Below are positions 1 to 9,281 of a stretch of 64,000 nt of DNA, piece after piece; position 1 is the stretch's first letter; the number at the start of each line of letters is the position of its first letter. The notes under the pieces are model-generated. The model was not told the origin of the DNA. It saw only the letters and a program-made list of their open reading frames with translations, and ran no database searches. Source of the stretch: an uncultured Bacteroidales bacterium (GTDB lineage Bacteria; Bacteroidota; Bacteroidia; Bacteroidales; UBA932); contig CAMCFO010000007.1 of the NCBI GenBank assembly GCA_945874155.1, forward strand, positions 19,524 through 83,523, read 5' to 3'. The position numbers were made by a program, and so were the translations under genes.

Positions 1-79
1 TCAGGATTCCGGTCCGGTCTTGTTCTGTAGTGATTAATGCCGCTGTGGCTTATGTCATAGTGCTTGGATCCTTAAGTGA

Positions 80-670
80 ATGGATACCAATTTCTTTGAG
101 ATTTTTACGCTTGTCACCGGACTGATTTTTCTGGTACTCGAAATCCGCCAGAGCAACTGGATGTGGCTGATGCAGTTTCTTTCTTCTGCGGCTGCAATAG
201 TCTCTTTTGTGTCGGGCGGGCTGTATGCTTCTGCCGGATTGAATGCCTATTATGTGGTTATGGCAGTGGTGGGGCTGTATCAATGGAGGAAGGATGCCCG
301 GATAGCGGACGGACAGATGGACTCGGGGACTGAATCTCTGCATCTGCGCCGTCCGGGATGGAAAGTCTGGCTTGTCTCGACTGCGGTGATGCTGGCCGGT
401 ACAACTGCCCTTTTCTTCCTGTTGCGCCTGATGGGTGACCCTATGTCAGTGGCGGATGCGGCGGTTACGGTGCTCAGCGGAATTGCAACCTGGTGGCTGG
501 CAAAGTCCTATCCTCAGCAATGGCTGCTCTGGGTGGTTGCAGATGTGGTTTCGGCCTGGCTGTGCTGGTCGCAGGGAATGATACCTATGGCAATATTATA
601 TGCAATTTATGCAATTTCAGCCATTTACGGATATATTCACTGGGTTCGCAAAGGCAAATATATTGATTAA
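80..670 (+). CDS. pnuC: PnuC-family vitamin/nucleoside transporter
   Basis: Inner-membrane carrier of the PnuC family, which moves nicotinamide riboside (PnuC) or, in some Bacteroidota, thiamin (PnuT) by facilitated diffusion followed by metabolic trapping. The 196-aa protein is almost entirely hydrophobic, with several membrane segments and the Trp-rich signatures of the family (SNWMWLMQ near residue 27, GLYQWRK near 66, QQWLLWVVADV near 136). ATG 80 is the first start compatible with full family length. mazG follows after 6 bp, suggesting one transcript. Only 79 bases precede it, so an upstream riboswitch or kinase that would fix the substrate cannot be seen. The substrate is therefore open; the family call is firm. 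Confidence 0.85.
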   Translation: MDTNFFEIFTLVTGLIFLVLEIRQSNWMWLMQFLSSAAAIVSFVSGGLYASAGLNAYYVVMAVVGLYQWRKDARIADGQMDSGTESLHLRRPGWKVWLVSTAVMLAGTTALFFLLRLMGDPMSVADAAVTVLSGIATWWLAKSYPQQWLLWVVADVVSAWLCWSQGMIPMAILYAIYAISAIYGYIHWVRKGKYID

Positions 671-676
671 AAAAAT

Positions 677-1495
677 ATGAATACAAGGGAACAGAAATTG
701 GAAGCATTCGGAAGGCTTCTGGACATACTCGACGAACTCCGCGTTAAATGCCCGTGGGACCGCAAGCAGACCAACGAGAGCCTGCGTCCTCAGACCATAG
801 AGGAGACTTATGAACTCAGCGATGCCATACTCAAGAACGACCATCACGAAATCTGCAAGGAACTGGGAGATTTGCTCCTGCACGTGGTTTTCTATGCCAA
901 GATGGGGGATGAGAAGGGGGAGTTTGACATTGCCGACGTGATTAACCATCTGTGTGATAAGTTGATATATCGCCATCCACACGTATTCTCCAGCACTGAG
1001 GTTTCTTCGGCTGAGGATGTGGTGAAGAACTGGGAGATGCTCAAGACCAAGGAGAAGGACGGGAACAAGAGGGTGCTCAGCGGAGTGCCGGAGTCGCTTC
1101 CGTCTATGATTAAGGCCTACCGCATCCAGGACAAGGCCCGAGGTGTGGGCTTTGATTGGGAGCAGAAGGAGGATGTCTGGGAGAAGGTCAAGGAGGAGGA
1201 AGGAGAACTTGAGAGGGAACTCCGTGCCATTGATGCTGCGGAATCTGACGAGGCGAGGAATGCTGCGAAGGATAGGGCAGAGGATGAACTTGGGGATATG
1301 ATTTTCGCTCTGGTAAATGCCGGGAGGCTTTACAAACTGAATCCTGATACCGCTCTGGAGAAGACTTGCGCAAAGTTCCGCCGCAGGTTCACCTATCTTG
1401 AGGAACATACCATCAGGCAGGGCCGCGACCTCAAGGATATGACTCTTGCTCAGATGGATGAGATTTGGGACGAGGCGAAGAAGCTGGGGCTATAG
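677..1495 (+). CDS. mazG: Nucleoside triphosphate pyrophosphohydrolase MazG
   Basis: Cytosolic all-alpha NTP pyrophosphohydrolase that hydrolyses (d)NTPs to NMP and PPi. The 272-aa length fits the two-domain E. coli-type MazG. Domain 1 opens with LRxKCPWDRKQT (residues 22-33), the diagnostic MazG signature, followed by the EETYEL and KELGDLLLHVVFYAK metal-binding helices. Domain 2 repeats the pattern: GFDWEQKEDVWEKVKEE and EDELGDMIFALVN. It lies 6 bp after pnuC. After the stop an AGGAGGGCC hairpin separates it from the converging esterase gene. Confidence 0.95.
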   Translation: MNTREQKLEAFGRLLDILDELRVKCPWDRKQTNESLRPQTIEETYELSDAILKNDHHEICKELGDLLLHVVFYAKMGDEKGEFDIADVINHLCDKLIYRHPHVFSSTEVSSAEDVVKNWEMLKTKEKDGNKRVLSGVPESLPSMIKAYRIQDKARGVGFDWEQKEDVWEKVKEEEGELERELRAIDAAESDEARNAAKDRAEDELGDMIFALVNAGRLYKLNPDTALEKTCAKFRRRFTYLEEHTIRQGRDLKDMTLAQMDEIWDEAKKLGL

Positions 1496-1511
1496 TATCC
1501 GACCCGCGGAC

Positions 1512-1565
1512 TGAAAAATAAGGAGGGCCCAAGGCCCTCCTGTAGATGTTTCGTATTTGCGAAAC
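1512..1565 (-). terminator. Hairpin pair between mazG and the esterase gene
   Basis: AGGAGGGCC (1521-1529), loop CAA, GGCCCTCCT (1533-1541) is a perfect 9-bp stem. Read on the minus strand it is followed by TATTTTTC, so it best fits a terminator for the minus-strand esterase gene. A second 6-bp stem, GTTTCG/CGAAAC (1548-1565), sits between the esterase stop and this hairpin. On the plus strand no clear T-tract follows, so termination of mazG here is less certain. Confidence 0.65.
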
Positions 1566-2546
1566 TTATTGATTATAAAGTTCATCGAGGGTAAGCGTGG
1601 ACATTTCAATACGTGGGTCGGAAACCAGTGCATCCACTACGCGCCTGCGCCCCTGCATAACGTTCACACGTATGAACTCATCGATGATATTGATGTTCTC
1701 CATCCCGGAGTCCGCAATTTCGTGTCTCGCATCCTTGAAACGGTAAATGCTGTAGTTGTAGGAGTTTTTGCTGCAAACTTTCGCAATTGTGTTCGACCCG
1801 TACCATCCCAGTTTGAAAAAGCGTATTTGCTTGTAATCCACCACGTCATCCGCAGTGCCGTGGAAAAGCAGCATTGGACAGGGCTCCGACTCATATTTGA
1901 GCGCTCCGTTGCGGCTGAGCACTGCACCAGCCAATGATACAATTCCCTTGTAATTGAAGCCGGAAGGCAGCGCGGATGTATATGAACTCTGATTGGCTAT
2001 CTCATATTCTGCCTGCAAAACTGAAATGGCCCCTGCAGAAGAACCTATGAGTACCAGATTGTCAGTGTCGATGCCCAATTCCTCCCTATTGTCAATCAGG
2101 AATGCCGTTGCATCGAAAAGGTCCTCCACAACCATATGTATGGCCCTGTCCAGATTGTCCACTGTGCCCAGGCCTACCTTTCCCTTGCCTTTCAGCCCAA
2201 GCCTGTAATCGATGGAAACAACATCGTAGCCTCTGTCGTTCAGGGCGCTGAAAAACGGCATCAGATAGGATGCATCCCTTGTGCCACGTATGAAACCGCC
2301 TCCGAAAAGATAAATGAGAGTCGGCTGGCCCTGGGTGGATGTGGTGCTTTCGTAAATGTCAAGATAGAGCCCTTCCCCGTCTTTTTCGGCATAGAGGTAG
2401 GTCGCATCGGCTGCATAGCCCTCAGGTGCCTGGGGCTTTTCTTTGGTCTGGTTTTCAATGACTGTCCTTGCACTTCCCTGGCTGCAGGACAGCATAACTG
2501 TGCATAGCACCAATAGAACGCTGATTCTTTTCATAACATTTGTCAT
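1566..2546 (-). CDS. Lipoprotein alpha/beta-hydrolase (esterase/lipase)
   Basis: Predicted surface or periplasmic carboxylesterase of the alpha/beta-hydrolase fold, 326 aa. The N-terminus is a lipoprotein signal (hydrophobic stretch ending VMLSC). An oxyanion-loop motif YLFGGGF (about residue 80), the nucleophile elbow GSSAGA, an acidic residue in HGTADDVVD and a late His in DARHEI together make a complete Ser-Asp-His triad. The start at 2546 overlaps the upstream clp stop by 4 bp (ATGA), suggesting coupling; an in-frame ATG at 2534 gives a more usual signal peptide and may be the true start. The substrate is unknown; short-chain or acetyl/feruloyl esters are typical of this class. Confidence 0.8.
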   Translation of the reverse strand: MTNVMKRISVLLVLCTVMLSCSQGSARTVIENQTKEKPQAPEGYAADATYLYAEKDGEGLYLDIYESTTSTQGQPTLIYLFGGGFIRGTRDASYLMPFFSALNDRGYDVVSIDYRLGLKGKGKVGLGTVDNLDRAIHMVVEDLFDATAFLIDNREELGIDTDNLVLIGSSAGAISVLQAEYEIANQSSYTSALPSGFNYKGIVSLAGAVLSRNGALKYESEPCPMLLFHGTADDVVDYKQIRFFKLGWYGSNTIAKVCSKNSYNYSIYRFKDARHEIADSGMENINIIDEFIRVNVMQGRRRVVDALVSDPRIEMSTLTLDELYNQ

Positions 2547-4894
2547 ATTTTGGCCGCCTGCTTCTTCCCGGCAGATGCTTTCGGCGCAACTTCCGAGACC
2601 ACAGGTCCTTCATCTGTCATATCCACCTTCAATTTCAATGCCTTGTCTTTTTTGTGGTGACGGATGATGTAGGATGAAACAGGGTCCTCCACAAGCCTCT
2701 GGATTGCCCTGCGAAGAGGTCTTGCCCCATATTCCGGGTCGAAGCCTTCGTCAGCTGCAGCAGCCATGAGGGCCGGAGTAAAACTCAGATTCCATCCGTT
2801 TACCCTGGTTTTCAACTTGTTCAACTCGATGCCCACGATTTTGCCCACATCTTCCTTGGAGAGACTGTTGAAGAACACGATTTCGTCTATCCTGTTGATG
2901 AATTCCGGCGGGAAAGTCTTGCGGAGGGCCTTGTCCAGCACCGTTCTGCGTTTTGCATCCACATTGCGTCCAGGGGCGTTGAATCCCAGTCCGCTGCCAT
3001 ACTCGTTCACTTCGCGGGTGCCGGCATTGGACGTCATTATCAGTATGGTGTTGCGGAAATCCACAGTCCTGCCGTCGCTGTCGGTGAGCCTTCCGTCATC
3101 CATAACCTGAAGAAGCAGGCTGAAGACATCCGGATGGGCCTTTTCAATCTCGTCGAGAAGCACTACGGAATAAGGCTTGCGCCTGACCTTTTCGCTCAAT
3201 TGTCCGCCTTCTCCATATCCCACATAGCCTGGAGGCGCACCTACCAATCGGGATACATTGAATTTCTCCGTGTACTCGCTCATATCTATGCGAACCATAT
3301 TGTCTTGGGAATCAAATAGATATTCCGCTATGCTCTTGGCCAGCTCGGTCTTGCCCACCCCGGTCTGACCAACGAAAAGAAAGGTGCCTATGGGCCTGAG
3401 GGGGTCCTTTATGCCGGCGCGATTCCTCTGAATTGCCCGTACCACACATTCCACGGCCTCCTTCTGTCCGATTATACGGTTCTGGAGCCTTTGGGACATC
3501 TTCAGTATCTTGTCTCTTTCGGATTGGGCTATATTGCTCACAGGTATTCCTGTCATACCCGAAATCACTGCGGCAACATCCTCGCTTGTGACAATTCCGG
3601 AGGCCTTGTGCAGGCGTACCATCGAGCCTGCTTCGTCCATCACGTCCAGAGCCTTGTCGGGCAGGCATCTGTCGGTGAGATAGCGCTCCGACATAGTGAC
3701 GCAGGCTGTCAGGGCTTCCTTCCTGTAATGCACCCCGTGGTGATCTTCGTAGTAGGGGAGCATCCTGTCCAGGATTTCGGCAGTCTCAGCGGGGGAGGTA
3801 GGATTCACCAGTACTTTCTGGAAGCGTCTTTCCAGAGCGCCGTCCTTTTCGATGACCTTGCGGAACTCGTCAAGAGTGGTGGCTCCTATGCATTGGAACT
3901 CGCCCCTTGCAAGGGCCGGCTTGAGTATGTTGGCTGCATCCAGACTGCCCGATGCCCCGCCGGCTCCGACCACCGTGTGAATCTCGTCTATGAAGAGTAT
4001 GATGTCCGGATTGTTCCGTGCATCTTCGATAATCTCCTTCATTCTCTTCTCGAAATCGCCCCTGTAGCGTGTTCCGGCCACGATTGAAGCTATGTCTATG
4101 GAGACGATGCGCTTGTTCAGCAGGGGATCCGGCACGTTCCCGGTGGCAATGTTGATGGCAATGCCCTCCACAATTGCGGATTTGCCCACTCCCGGTTCCC
4201 CTATGAGTATGGCGTTGTTTTTCTTGCGCTTCCCAAGGATTTCTATGACTCTCATTATTTCCCTGTCACGTCCCACCACGGGGTCCAGCTTCATCTGGCC
4301 GGCAGCTTTGGTGAGGTCGTGCCCATATTTGAAAAGGGCGCTCTCATCCTTTTCTTCGGTCGTCTCAGTCTGAGGATTCTCATACCCCTCCTCTGCAGGA
4401 TGGTATTCTTCACCTTTCCTTTCTTCATTTCCCAGCCCCTCGTCATTGTCCCTCATCACTCCGAGATTTACGAAATCCACGAGGAGTTTCCTGTGGTCCA
4501 GACCGTGTTCCCTGAGGTATTCCGTGCCACGGGACGGAGTGCGCGAAAGTGCCAGCAGAAGGTGCTGAGGCAGCATTTTTCCGCTTCCTGCAAGACTTGC
4601 GTCCATATAAGCCAGGCTCATTACGTTGGTACTGTTCCTATCCAGCCCTATGCTGTCGATTTCAGAATAAGGTATGGCTTTGTCGAGGAAAACTCCCGAG
4701 TCAATGAACTCCTTCATATCCCTGAGGTCTATCCCGCAGAACTTCAGATGCAGCACCGCATAATTCTCCCCGTGGCGTATCATCGCAAGGTAGAGATGGT
4801 CAGGCATAATGTTCCTGTGACCGGTCCTGATGGCTTCTTCTCGTGAATAATTTACAATTGACTGGAAATCGTCGGATATATTGGGTCTAATCAT
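2543..4894 (-). CDS. clpA: ClpA/ClpC-type AAA+ unfoldase
   Basis: ATP-dependent unfoldase that feeds ClpP. 783 aa from the ATG at 4894; the open frame extends to 4966 but would include the promoter. Order: N-terminal Clp repeat domain (about 1-140), charged linker rich in Glu (about 145-185), D1 AAA+ with Walker A GEPGVGKS (about 232) and Walker [11 protein letters not shown]2 AAA+ with Walker [10 protein letters not shown] (about 508) and [16 protein letters not shown] tripeptide loop near residue 633 matches the ClpP-docking IGF/IGL loop. There is no long middle coiled coil as in ClpB, so ClpA/ClpC type is favoured. No clpS is adjacent. It shares a divergent control region with gyrA. Confidence 0.9.
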   Translation of the reverse strand: MIRPNISDDFQSIVNYSREEAIRTGHRNIMPDHLYLAMIRHGENYAVLHLKFCGIDLRDMKEFIDSGVFLDKAIPYSEIDSIGLDRNSTNVMSLAYMDASLAGSGKMLPQHLLLALSRTPSRGTEYLREHGLDHRKLLVDFVNLGVMRDNDEGLGNEERKGEEYHPAEEGYENPQTETTEEKDESALFKYGHDLTKAAGQMKLDPVVGRDREIMRVIEILGKRKKNNAILIGEPGVGKSAIVEGIAINIATGNVPDPLLNKRIVSIDIASIVAGTRYRGDFEKRMKEIIEDARNNPDIILFIDEIHTVVGAGGASGSLDAANILKPALARGEFQCIGATTLDEFRKVIEKDGALERRFQKVLVNPTSPAETAEILDRMLPYYEDHHGVHYRKEALTACVTMSERYLTDRCLPDKALDVMDEAGSMVRLHKASGIVTSEDVAAVISGMTGIPVSNIAQSERDKILKMSQRLQNRIIGQKEAVECVVRAIQRNRAGIKDPLRPIGTFLFVGQTGVGKTELAKSIAEYLFDSQDNMVRIDMSEYTEKFNVSRLVGAPPGYVGYGEGGQLSEKVRRKPYSVVLLDEIEKAHPDVFSLLLQVMDDGRLTDSDGRTVDFRNTILIMTSNAGTREVNEYGSGLGFNAPGRNVDAKRRTVLDKALRKTFPPEFINRIDEIVFFNSLSKEDVGKIVGIELNKLKTRVNGWNLSFTPALMAAAADEGFDPEYGARPLRRAIQRLVEDPVSSYIIRHHKKDKALKLKVDMTDEGPVVSEVAPKASAGKKQAAKI

Positions 4895-4931
4895 AATTCT
4901 TGTTTGGATTTGAGTCTTTGTTGGCTCCGCT

Positions 4932-4963
4932 TTTGCAAAATTAAGTATTTGTGCGTATATTTG
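4932..4963 (+). promoter_or_regulatory. gyrA promoter (Bacteroidota consensus)
   Basis: TTTG at 4932-4935, 20 bases, TATATTTG at 4956-4963: matches the Bacteroidota housekeeping promoter (-33 TTTG, -7 TAnnTTTG). It directs transcription toward gyrA, with a leader of roughly 85 bases. Confidence 0.7.
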
Positions 4964-4966
4964 CAA
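4936..4966 (-). promoter_or_regulatory. clpA promoter overlapping the gyrA promoter
   Basis: On the minus strand TAATTTTG (plus-strand bases 4936-4943) is preceded 20 bases upstream by TTG. This fits the same promoter class and lies almost on top of the divergent gyrA promoter, so polymerase binding at the two should be mutually exclusive. It also shows that the clp start must be 4894 rather than 4966. Confidence 0.6.
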
Positions 4967-5055
4967 GATATGTCGCGATGCCGATTGGCGCGCATTTTCA
5001 GGCCTTCGGGAATAGTTCCGCGACCGTTTTGATGATTAAAATTTAAGGAATATTG

Positions 5056-7626
5056 ATGGAAAACAACGAAGAACAGTTTACCGGAAAAATCGAGCAGGTG
5101 GATATCGAACAGGAGATGAGGAGTGCCTATATCGACTACTCAATGTCTGTAATCGTGTCCCGCGCTCTTCCGGATGTGAGGGACGGATTCAAGCCGGTGC
5201 ACAGGAGAGTGCTTTTCGGAATGGACGGTTTGGGACTTTCCTATTCAGGACAGACAAAGAAATCGGCCAGAATCGTAGGTGAGGTTCTGGGTAAATATCA
5301 TCCGCACGGAGATTCAAGTGTTTACGATGCAATGGCCCGCCTTGCACAGTGGTGGAGCGTGCGTTATCCGCTTGTGTTCGGTCAGGGAAACTTCGGTTCT
5401 ATGGACGGTGACCCTGTTGCGGCAATGCGTTACACCGAGGCAAAGCTCGAGAAGATTTCAGAGGATATTCTCGGAGACCTGGAGAAGGATACCGTGGATA
5501 TGCAGAACAACTTCGACGACTCCCTCCAGGAGCCGACCGTAATGCCTACCAAGCTGCCACTTGTGCTGCTCAACGGTTCCTCCGGAATCGCTGTGGGAAT
5601 GGCCACGAATATGGCTCCGCACAACCTGAGCGAGTGCTGCGACGGCATTTGCGCCTATATCGACAATCCCGACATAACCACTGACGAACTGATGCATTAC
5701 ATCAAGGGCCCGGACTTCCCGACAGGAGGTATCATTATGGGCCGTCAGGGCATCAGGGACGCATTCGAGACCGGTCAGGGCAGAATAGTCATCCGTTCCA
5801 AGACCGAAATCGAGGTGAGCGAAAGCGGCAGGGAAACCATAGTCGTGACCGAAATCCCTTATATGGTCAACAAACGCGAACTTATCGAGAAGATTGCTGA
5901 ACTTGTCGAGACAAAGAAAGTAGATGGGATTTCCTATGTCAATGACGAAACCACCCGCAAAGGTGTCAGAATTGTCATCCGCCTCAAGATGGGAGCCAAT
6001 TCCAGCGTGGTGCTGAATAATCTCTTCAAGTATTCTCCGCTGCAGTCCAGCTTCTCAGTGAACAATGTGGCTCTCGTGGGAGGTCGTCCTTACACATTGA
6101 GCCTCAAGGATATAATCAGGCATTTCGTGGATTTCCGCCACGAGGTGATTGTGCGCAGGACCAAGTTCGACCTCAAGAAGGCTCAGGCCCGCGCCCACAT
6201 CTTGGAAGGTTTGCTCAAGGCTCTGGATATCATAGATGAAATCATAGCCATCATCAAGGCCTCCAAGAATGCTGAGGACGCCAGGACAGCCCTCCAGGAG
6301 AGGTTCGGTTTCTCCGAGGTTCAGGCTTCTGCAATCGTGGAAATGAGGCTCAGGCAGCTCACCGGACTCGAGAGGGAGAAACTGCAGGCTGAATACGATG
6401 AACTTATGAAGTTCATCAAATACTGCATCGACGTGCTCGGCAGCAACGAAATGCAGATGGCTATCATCAAGGATGAGACCCTCAGCATGAAGGAGAAGTA
6501 TGGCGATGCAAGACGTACCGAAATCACGATGTCTGCGGATGAATTCAATCCTGAGGACTTCTATCCGGACGAGGACGTTGTGGTGACCATTTCCCACCTT
6601 GGCTATATAAAGAGGACGGCGCTCACCGAATACAGGACCCAGGCCCGCGGAGGAGTGGGAATGAAGGGCGCTTCCAAGAGGGATGAGGACTTCATAGAGC
6701 ACATCTATGTGGCCAATATGCACAGCACCCTGCTTCTTTTCACAGAGAGTGCCAAGTGCTTCTGGCTCAAGGTTTACGAAATACCTGAAGGCTCACGTGC
6801 ATCCAAGGGCCGGGCAATCCAGAACATCCTGAATCTCACTGCCGAAGACAGAATCAAGGCCTATCTGAATGTCCGCAACCTCAAGGACGAGGACTATGTG
6901 AACAACAATTATGTGGTGCTCTGCACGAAGAACGGCATCATCAAGAAGACTACTCTTGAAGCTTACTCCAGACCTCGTGCAAACGGTGTCATTGCCCTCA
7001 CCATCAAGGAAGGGGATGAGTTGCTCGATGTGGCACTTACCAGCGGCAGCAGCGAGATTTTCATTGCCGGGAAACAGGGACGTTGCGTGAGGTTCGATGA
7101 AAGCGATGTGCGTCCTATGGGCCGTACGGCTGCCGGAGTCAAGGCTATCAACCTTGATGACGATGCCAACGAGGTGGTCGGAATGCTCAGCTATGAGCCG
7201 GAGGCAGAAGATGCGGCTTCCCACAGCATACTCGTGGTCAGCGCCAACGGATACGGAAAGCGTTCTGACTTCGATGAATACCGCAAGACGAACCGCGGCA
7301 GCAAGGGTGTGAAGACCATCAACATCACCGACAAGACAGGTGACCTGATTGCCATCAAGAATGTCACCGATGCGGATGACCTTATGATAATTACAAAATC
7401 CGGACTCACCATAAGGATGGCTGTTTCAGACATAAGGGTTGCCGGCAGGGCCACCCAGGGCGTGCGTCTCATCAACATCAAGGAGGGGGACTCCATAGCT
7501 GCCGTTTCCGTTGTGGCTAAGAACGATGAGGAGGAGACAGAGGCACCTGTGGAGCAGCCTGTGCAGGAATCCGAACTTCCAAATGCTCAGGATGATGCCC
7601 TGGAAACCGATAATAAGGAAGAATAA
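5056..7626 (+). CDS. gyrA: DNA gyrase subunit A
   Basis: Type IIA topoisomerase subunit that cuts and reseals DNA during negative supercoiling. 856 aa; ATG at 5056 is preferred over the TTG at 5053. Catalytic tyrosine is Y126 in AAMRYTE. In the quinolone region [10 protein letters not shown], the positions equivalent to E. coli S83 and D87 are S87 and D91, the susceptible wild-type residues. The C-terminal beta-pinwheel carries a GyrA-box-like [10 protein letters not shown] (about 530), which supports GyrA over ParC, and ends in an acidic tail. The TPR gene follows 21 bp downstream. Confidence 0.95.
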   Translation: MENNEEQFTGKIEQVDIEQEMRSAYIDYSMSVIVSRALPDVRDGFKPVHRRVLFGMDGLGLSYSGQTKKSARIVGEVLGKYHPHGDSSVYDAMARLAQWWSVRYPLVFGQGNFGSMDGDPVAAMRYTEAKLEKISEDILGDLEKDTVDMQNNFDDSLQEPTVMPTKLPLVLLNGSSGIAVGMATNMAPHNLSECCDGICAYIDNPDITTDELMHYIKGPDFPTGGIIMGRQGIRDAFETGQGRIVIRSKTEIEVSESGRETIVVTEIPYMVNKRELIEKIAELVETKKVDGISYVNDETTRKGVRIVIRLKMGANSSVVLNNLFKYSPLQSSFSVNNVALVGGRPYTLSLKDIIRHFVDFRHEVIVRRTKFDLKKAQARAHILEGLLKALDIIDEIIAIIKASKNAEDARTALQERFGFSEVQASAIVEMRLRQLTGLEREKLQAEYDELMKFIKYCIDVLGSNEMQMAIIKDETLSMKEKYGDARRTEITMSADEFNPEDFYPDEDVVVTISHLGYIKRTALTEYRTQARGGVGMKGASKRDEDFIEHIYVANMHSTLLLFTESAKCFWLKVYEIPEGSRASKGRAIQNILNLTAEDRIKAYLNVRNLKDEDYVNNNYVVLCTKNGIIKKTTLEAYSRPRANGVIALTIKEGDELLDVALTSGSSEIFIAGKQGRCVRFDESDVRPMGRTAAGVKAINLDDDANEVVGMLSYEPEAEDAASHSILVVSANGYGKRSDFDEYRKTNRGSKGVKTINITDKTGDLIAIKNVTDADDLMIITKSGLTIRMAVSDIRVAGRATQGVRLINIKEGDSIAAVSVVAKNDEEETEAPVEQPVQESELPNAQDDALETDNKEE

Positions 7627-7647
7627 AAGATATTAAACCCATTTATT

Positions 7648-9036
7648 ATGAAAAAGTTCATTACCGCAGCGCTTTTGTGCTGCACCGTGATTGCTTCTGC
7701 CCAGCAGAAATCACCGGAAGCTTTGAAGACTGCCGTTGCCAAGGCTGAAGCTGCAGCTGAAAATCCTAAAAAAGCCGTAGCTCCTGCCACCTGGATCAAA
7801 ATCGGAAAGGCTTATATGGATGCTTACAATGCTCCAGCAGGACAGTTGTGGCTCGGAGCCAGCCTGAATGAAATTCAGCTTGTTGCAGCAGGACAGACTC
7901 CTATCTCTCAGGAAGACGTCGTTTTGAGCGGGGCTCCATATCTCAAGCAGGTATATGCTGACAAGAATCTCTATTTCGGTGCCAATGGACAGCTCCAGAT
8001 GATTGAGGTGACTGCTCCTGTGTTCGAGGATGCACTTTCTTCAGCACTCAAGGCTTATGCAAAGGCCGGGGAAGTGGATATCAAACAGTCCAAGAAAAAG
8101 GAAATCGATGCTGCTCTCCAGGATATTGCACAGAAGTATCTTACCGAAGGATTGAATGAATACACTCTCGGAAGGCTCGACCGCTCCAGCGTGAAGTTTG
8201 AAAAGGCAGCTGAGGCTTCTGCAACAGCCCCTCTGTGTGTGGTTGATACTACAGCACTCTACAACGCAGGTTTCACTGCTTGGATGGATGCCACCCAAAC
8301 AGCTGCTTCCGACTCGCTCGCGGCAGTAGCAAAATTCGACAGAGCCCGCGGTTTCTTTGAGAAATGTCTCGAGAACAATTATTACTATGAGGATGGTGAG
8401 GTCTTTGCCAAACTTCATGACATTTACAAGAACCTCGGGGACATCGAAAAGGCTAAATCAGTGATTGAGCAGGGTTTCAGCCAGTTCCCTCAGAGCCAGA
8501 GCATTCTGATTTCCCTGATCAATTTCTATATCGAGAACCACGAGGACCCGAACAAGCTGTTCGCTCTGCTCGACGTGGCAATCCAGAACGAGCCGAACAA
8601 TGCTTCCCTCTACTATGTGAAGGGCAATATCTACAACGAGTTGGCTGACAAGACTGAAGATGCGACCGAAAAGGCAAATCTGAAGGCTCAGGCAAAGGCT
8701 TCCTACTACAAGTGTGCTGAAATCAATCCGGATTATGAATACGGATTCATCGGTGCAGGTGTGATGTACTACAACGATGCTGTGGTGCTTTCGGAGAAGG
8801 CTTCGAATGAATACGATGACAGAAAGTATGAGGCTCTTGTTAAGGAGTTCGAGCAGTACCTCAAGGATGCAATCGAGCCGTTTGAGAAGGCTTATGCTGT
8901 GACCAAGTCCGCAGATATCAAGAACAGCGTGGCACTCTATCTGAAGAATATCTACTATCGTTTCAGCAGCCAGAGCGACGAATATCTTGCACTTTACAAA
9001 AAATACGACGAGATTGTTAAACAGTCGCAGGAATAG
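7648..9036 (+). CDS. Exported tetratricopeptide-repeat protein
   Basis: 462-aa protein with a Sec signal peptide (MKKFITAALLCCTVIASAQ) and helical TPR-type repeats, clearest at about 195-240 (GRLDRSSVKFEKAAEAS) and 255-400 (IYKNLGDIEKAKSVIEQGF; ASLYYVKGNIYNELAD; KASYYKCAEINPDYEYGF). It is very rich in Ala and Lys. TPR arrays mediate protein contacts; no enzymatic motif is seen, and the partner is unknown. It sits 21 bp after gyrA and is probably co-transcribed with it. Confidence 0.75.
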   Translation: MKKFITAALLCCTVIASAQQKSPEALKTAVAKAEAAAENPKKAVAPATWIKIGKAYMDAYNAPAGQLWLGASLNEIQLVAAGQTPISQEDVVLSGAPYLKQVYADKNLYFGANGQLQMIEVTAPVFEDALSSALKAYAKAGEVDIKQSKKKEIDAALQDIAQKYLTEGLNEYTLGRLDRSSVKFEKAAEASATAPLCVVDTTALYNAGFTAWMDATQTAASDSLAAVAKFDRARGFFEKCLENNYYYEDGEVFAKLHDIYKNLGDIEKAKSVIEQGFSQFPQSQSILISLINFYIENHEDPNKLFALLDVAIQNEPNNASLYYVKGNIYNELADKTEDATEKANLKAQAKASYYKCAEINPDYEYGFIGAGVMYYNDAVVLSEKASNEYDDRKYEALVKEFEQYLKDAIEPFEKAYAVTKSADIKNSVALYLKNIYYRFSSQSDEYLALYKKYDEIVKQSQE

Positions 9037-9220
9037 TAACTGAGGATATGCAATTTCTTAGGGGGTAAACATTAGTTTACCCCTTTTTCGATTTGTATTA
9101 ATTGTCGGTCTGTGTGCTTCTATTTATCTGATTTCTAATGCTATTGGTCGTAAAAATATTTGTATTGTTTCAATGGCATATTGTCTATTTCCTGCAATCT
9201 GTATAAATTTGTGAAAGCAG

Positions 9221-9278
9221 ACCTGATAATTGATAACTTATTGTTGACCGGATAATTGATAACTTATTATTGATAACT
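9221..9278 (+). repeat. 26-bp tandem repeat upstream of the Sus-type gene
   Basis: Bases 9221-9246 and 9247-9272 are a 26-bp unit repeated head to tail with two mismatches; its core is GATAATTGATAACTTATT. A partial third copy (ATTGATAACTT) runs to 9278, four bases before the ATG at 9282. The rest of 9037-9220 is A+T-rich with a T-rich stretch after CCCC at about 9078-9086; no gene is seen there. Confidence 0.8.
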
Positions 9279-9281
9279 TTT

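Noticed and set aside
1..79. End of an upstream gene before pnuC
   Set aside because: Short open tails exist in all three plus frames, but none carries a recognisable family end; too little sequence to call.
617..1408. 263-aa minus-strand open frame
   Set aside because: Antisense shadow of mazG.
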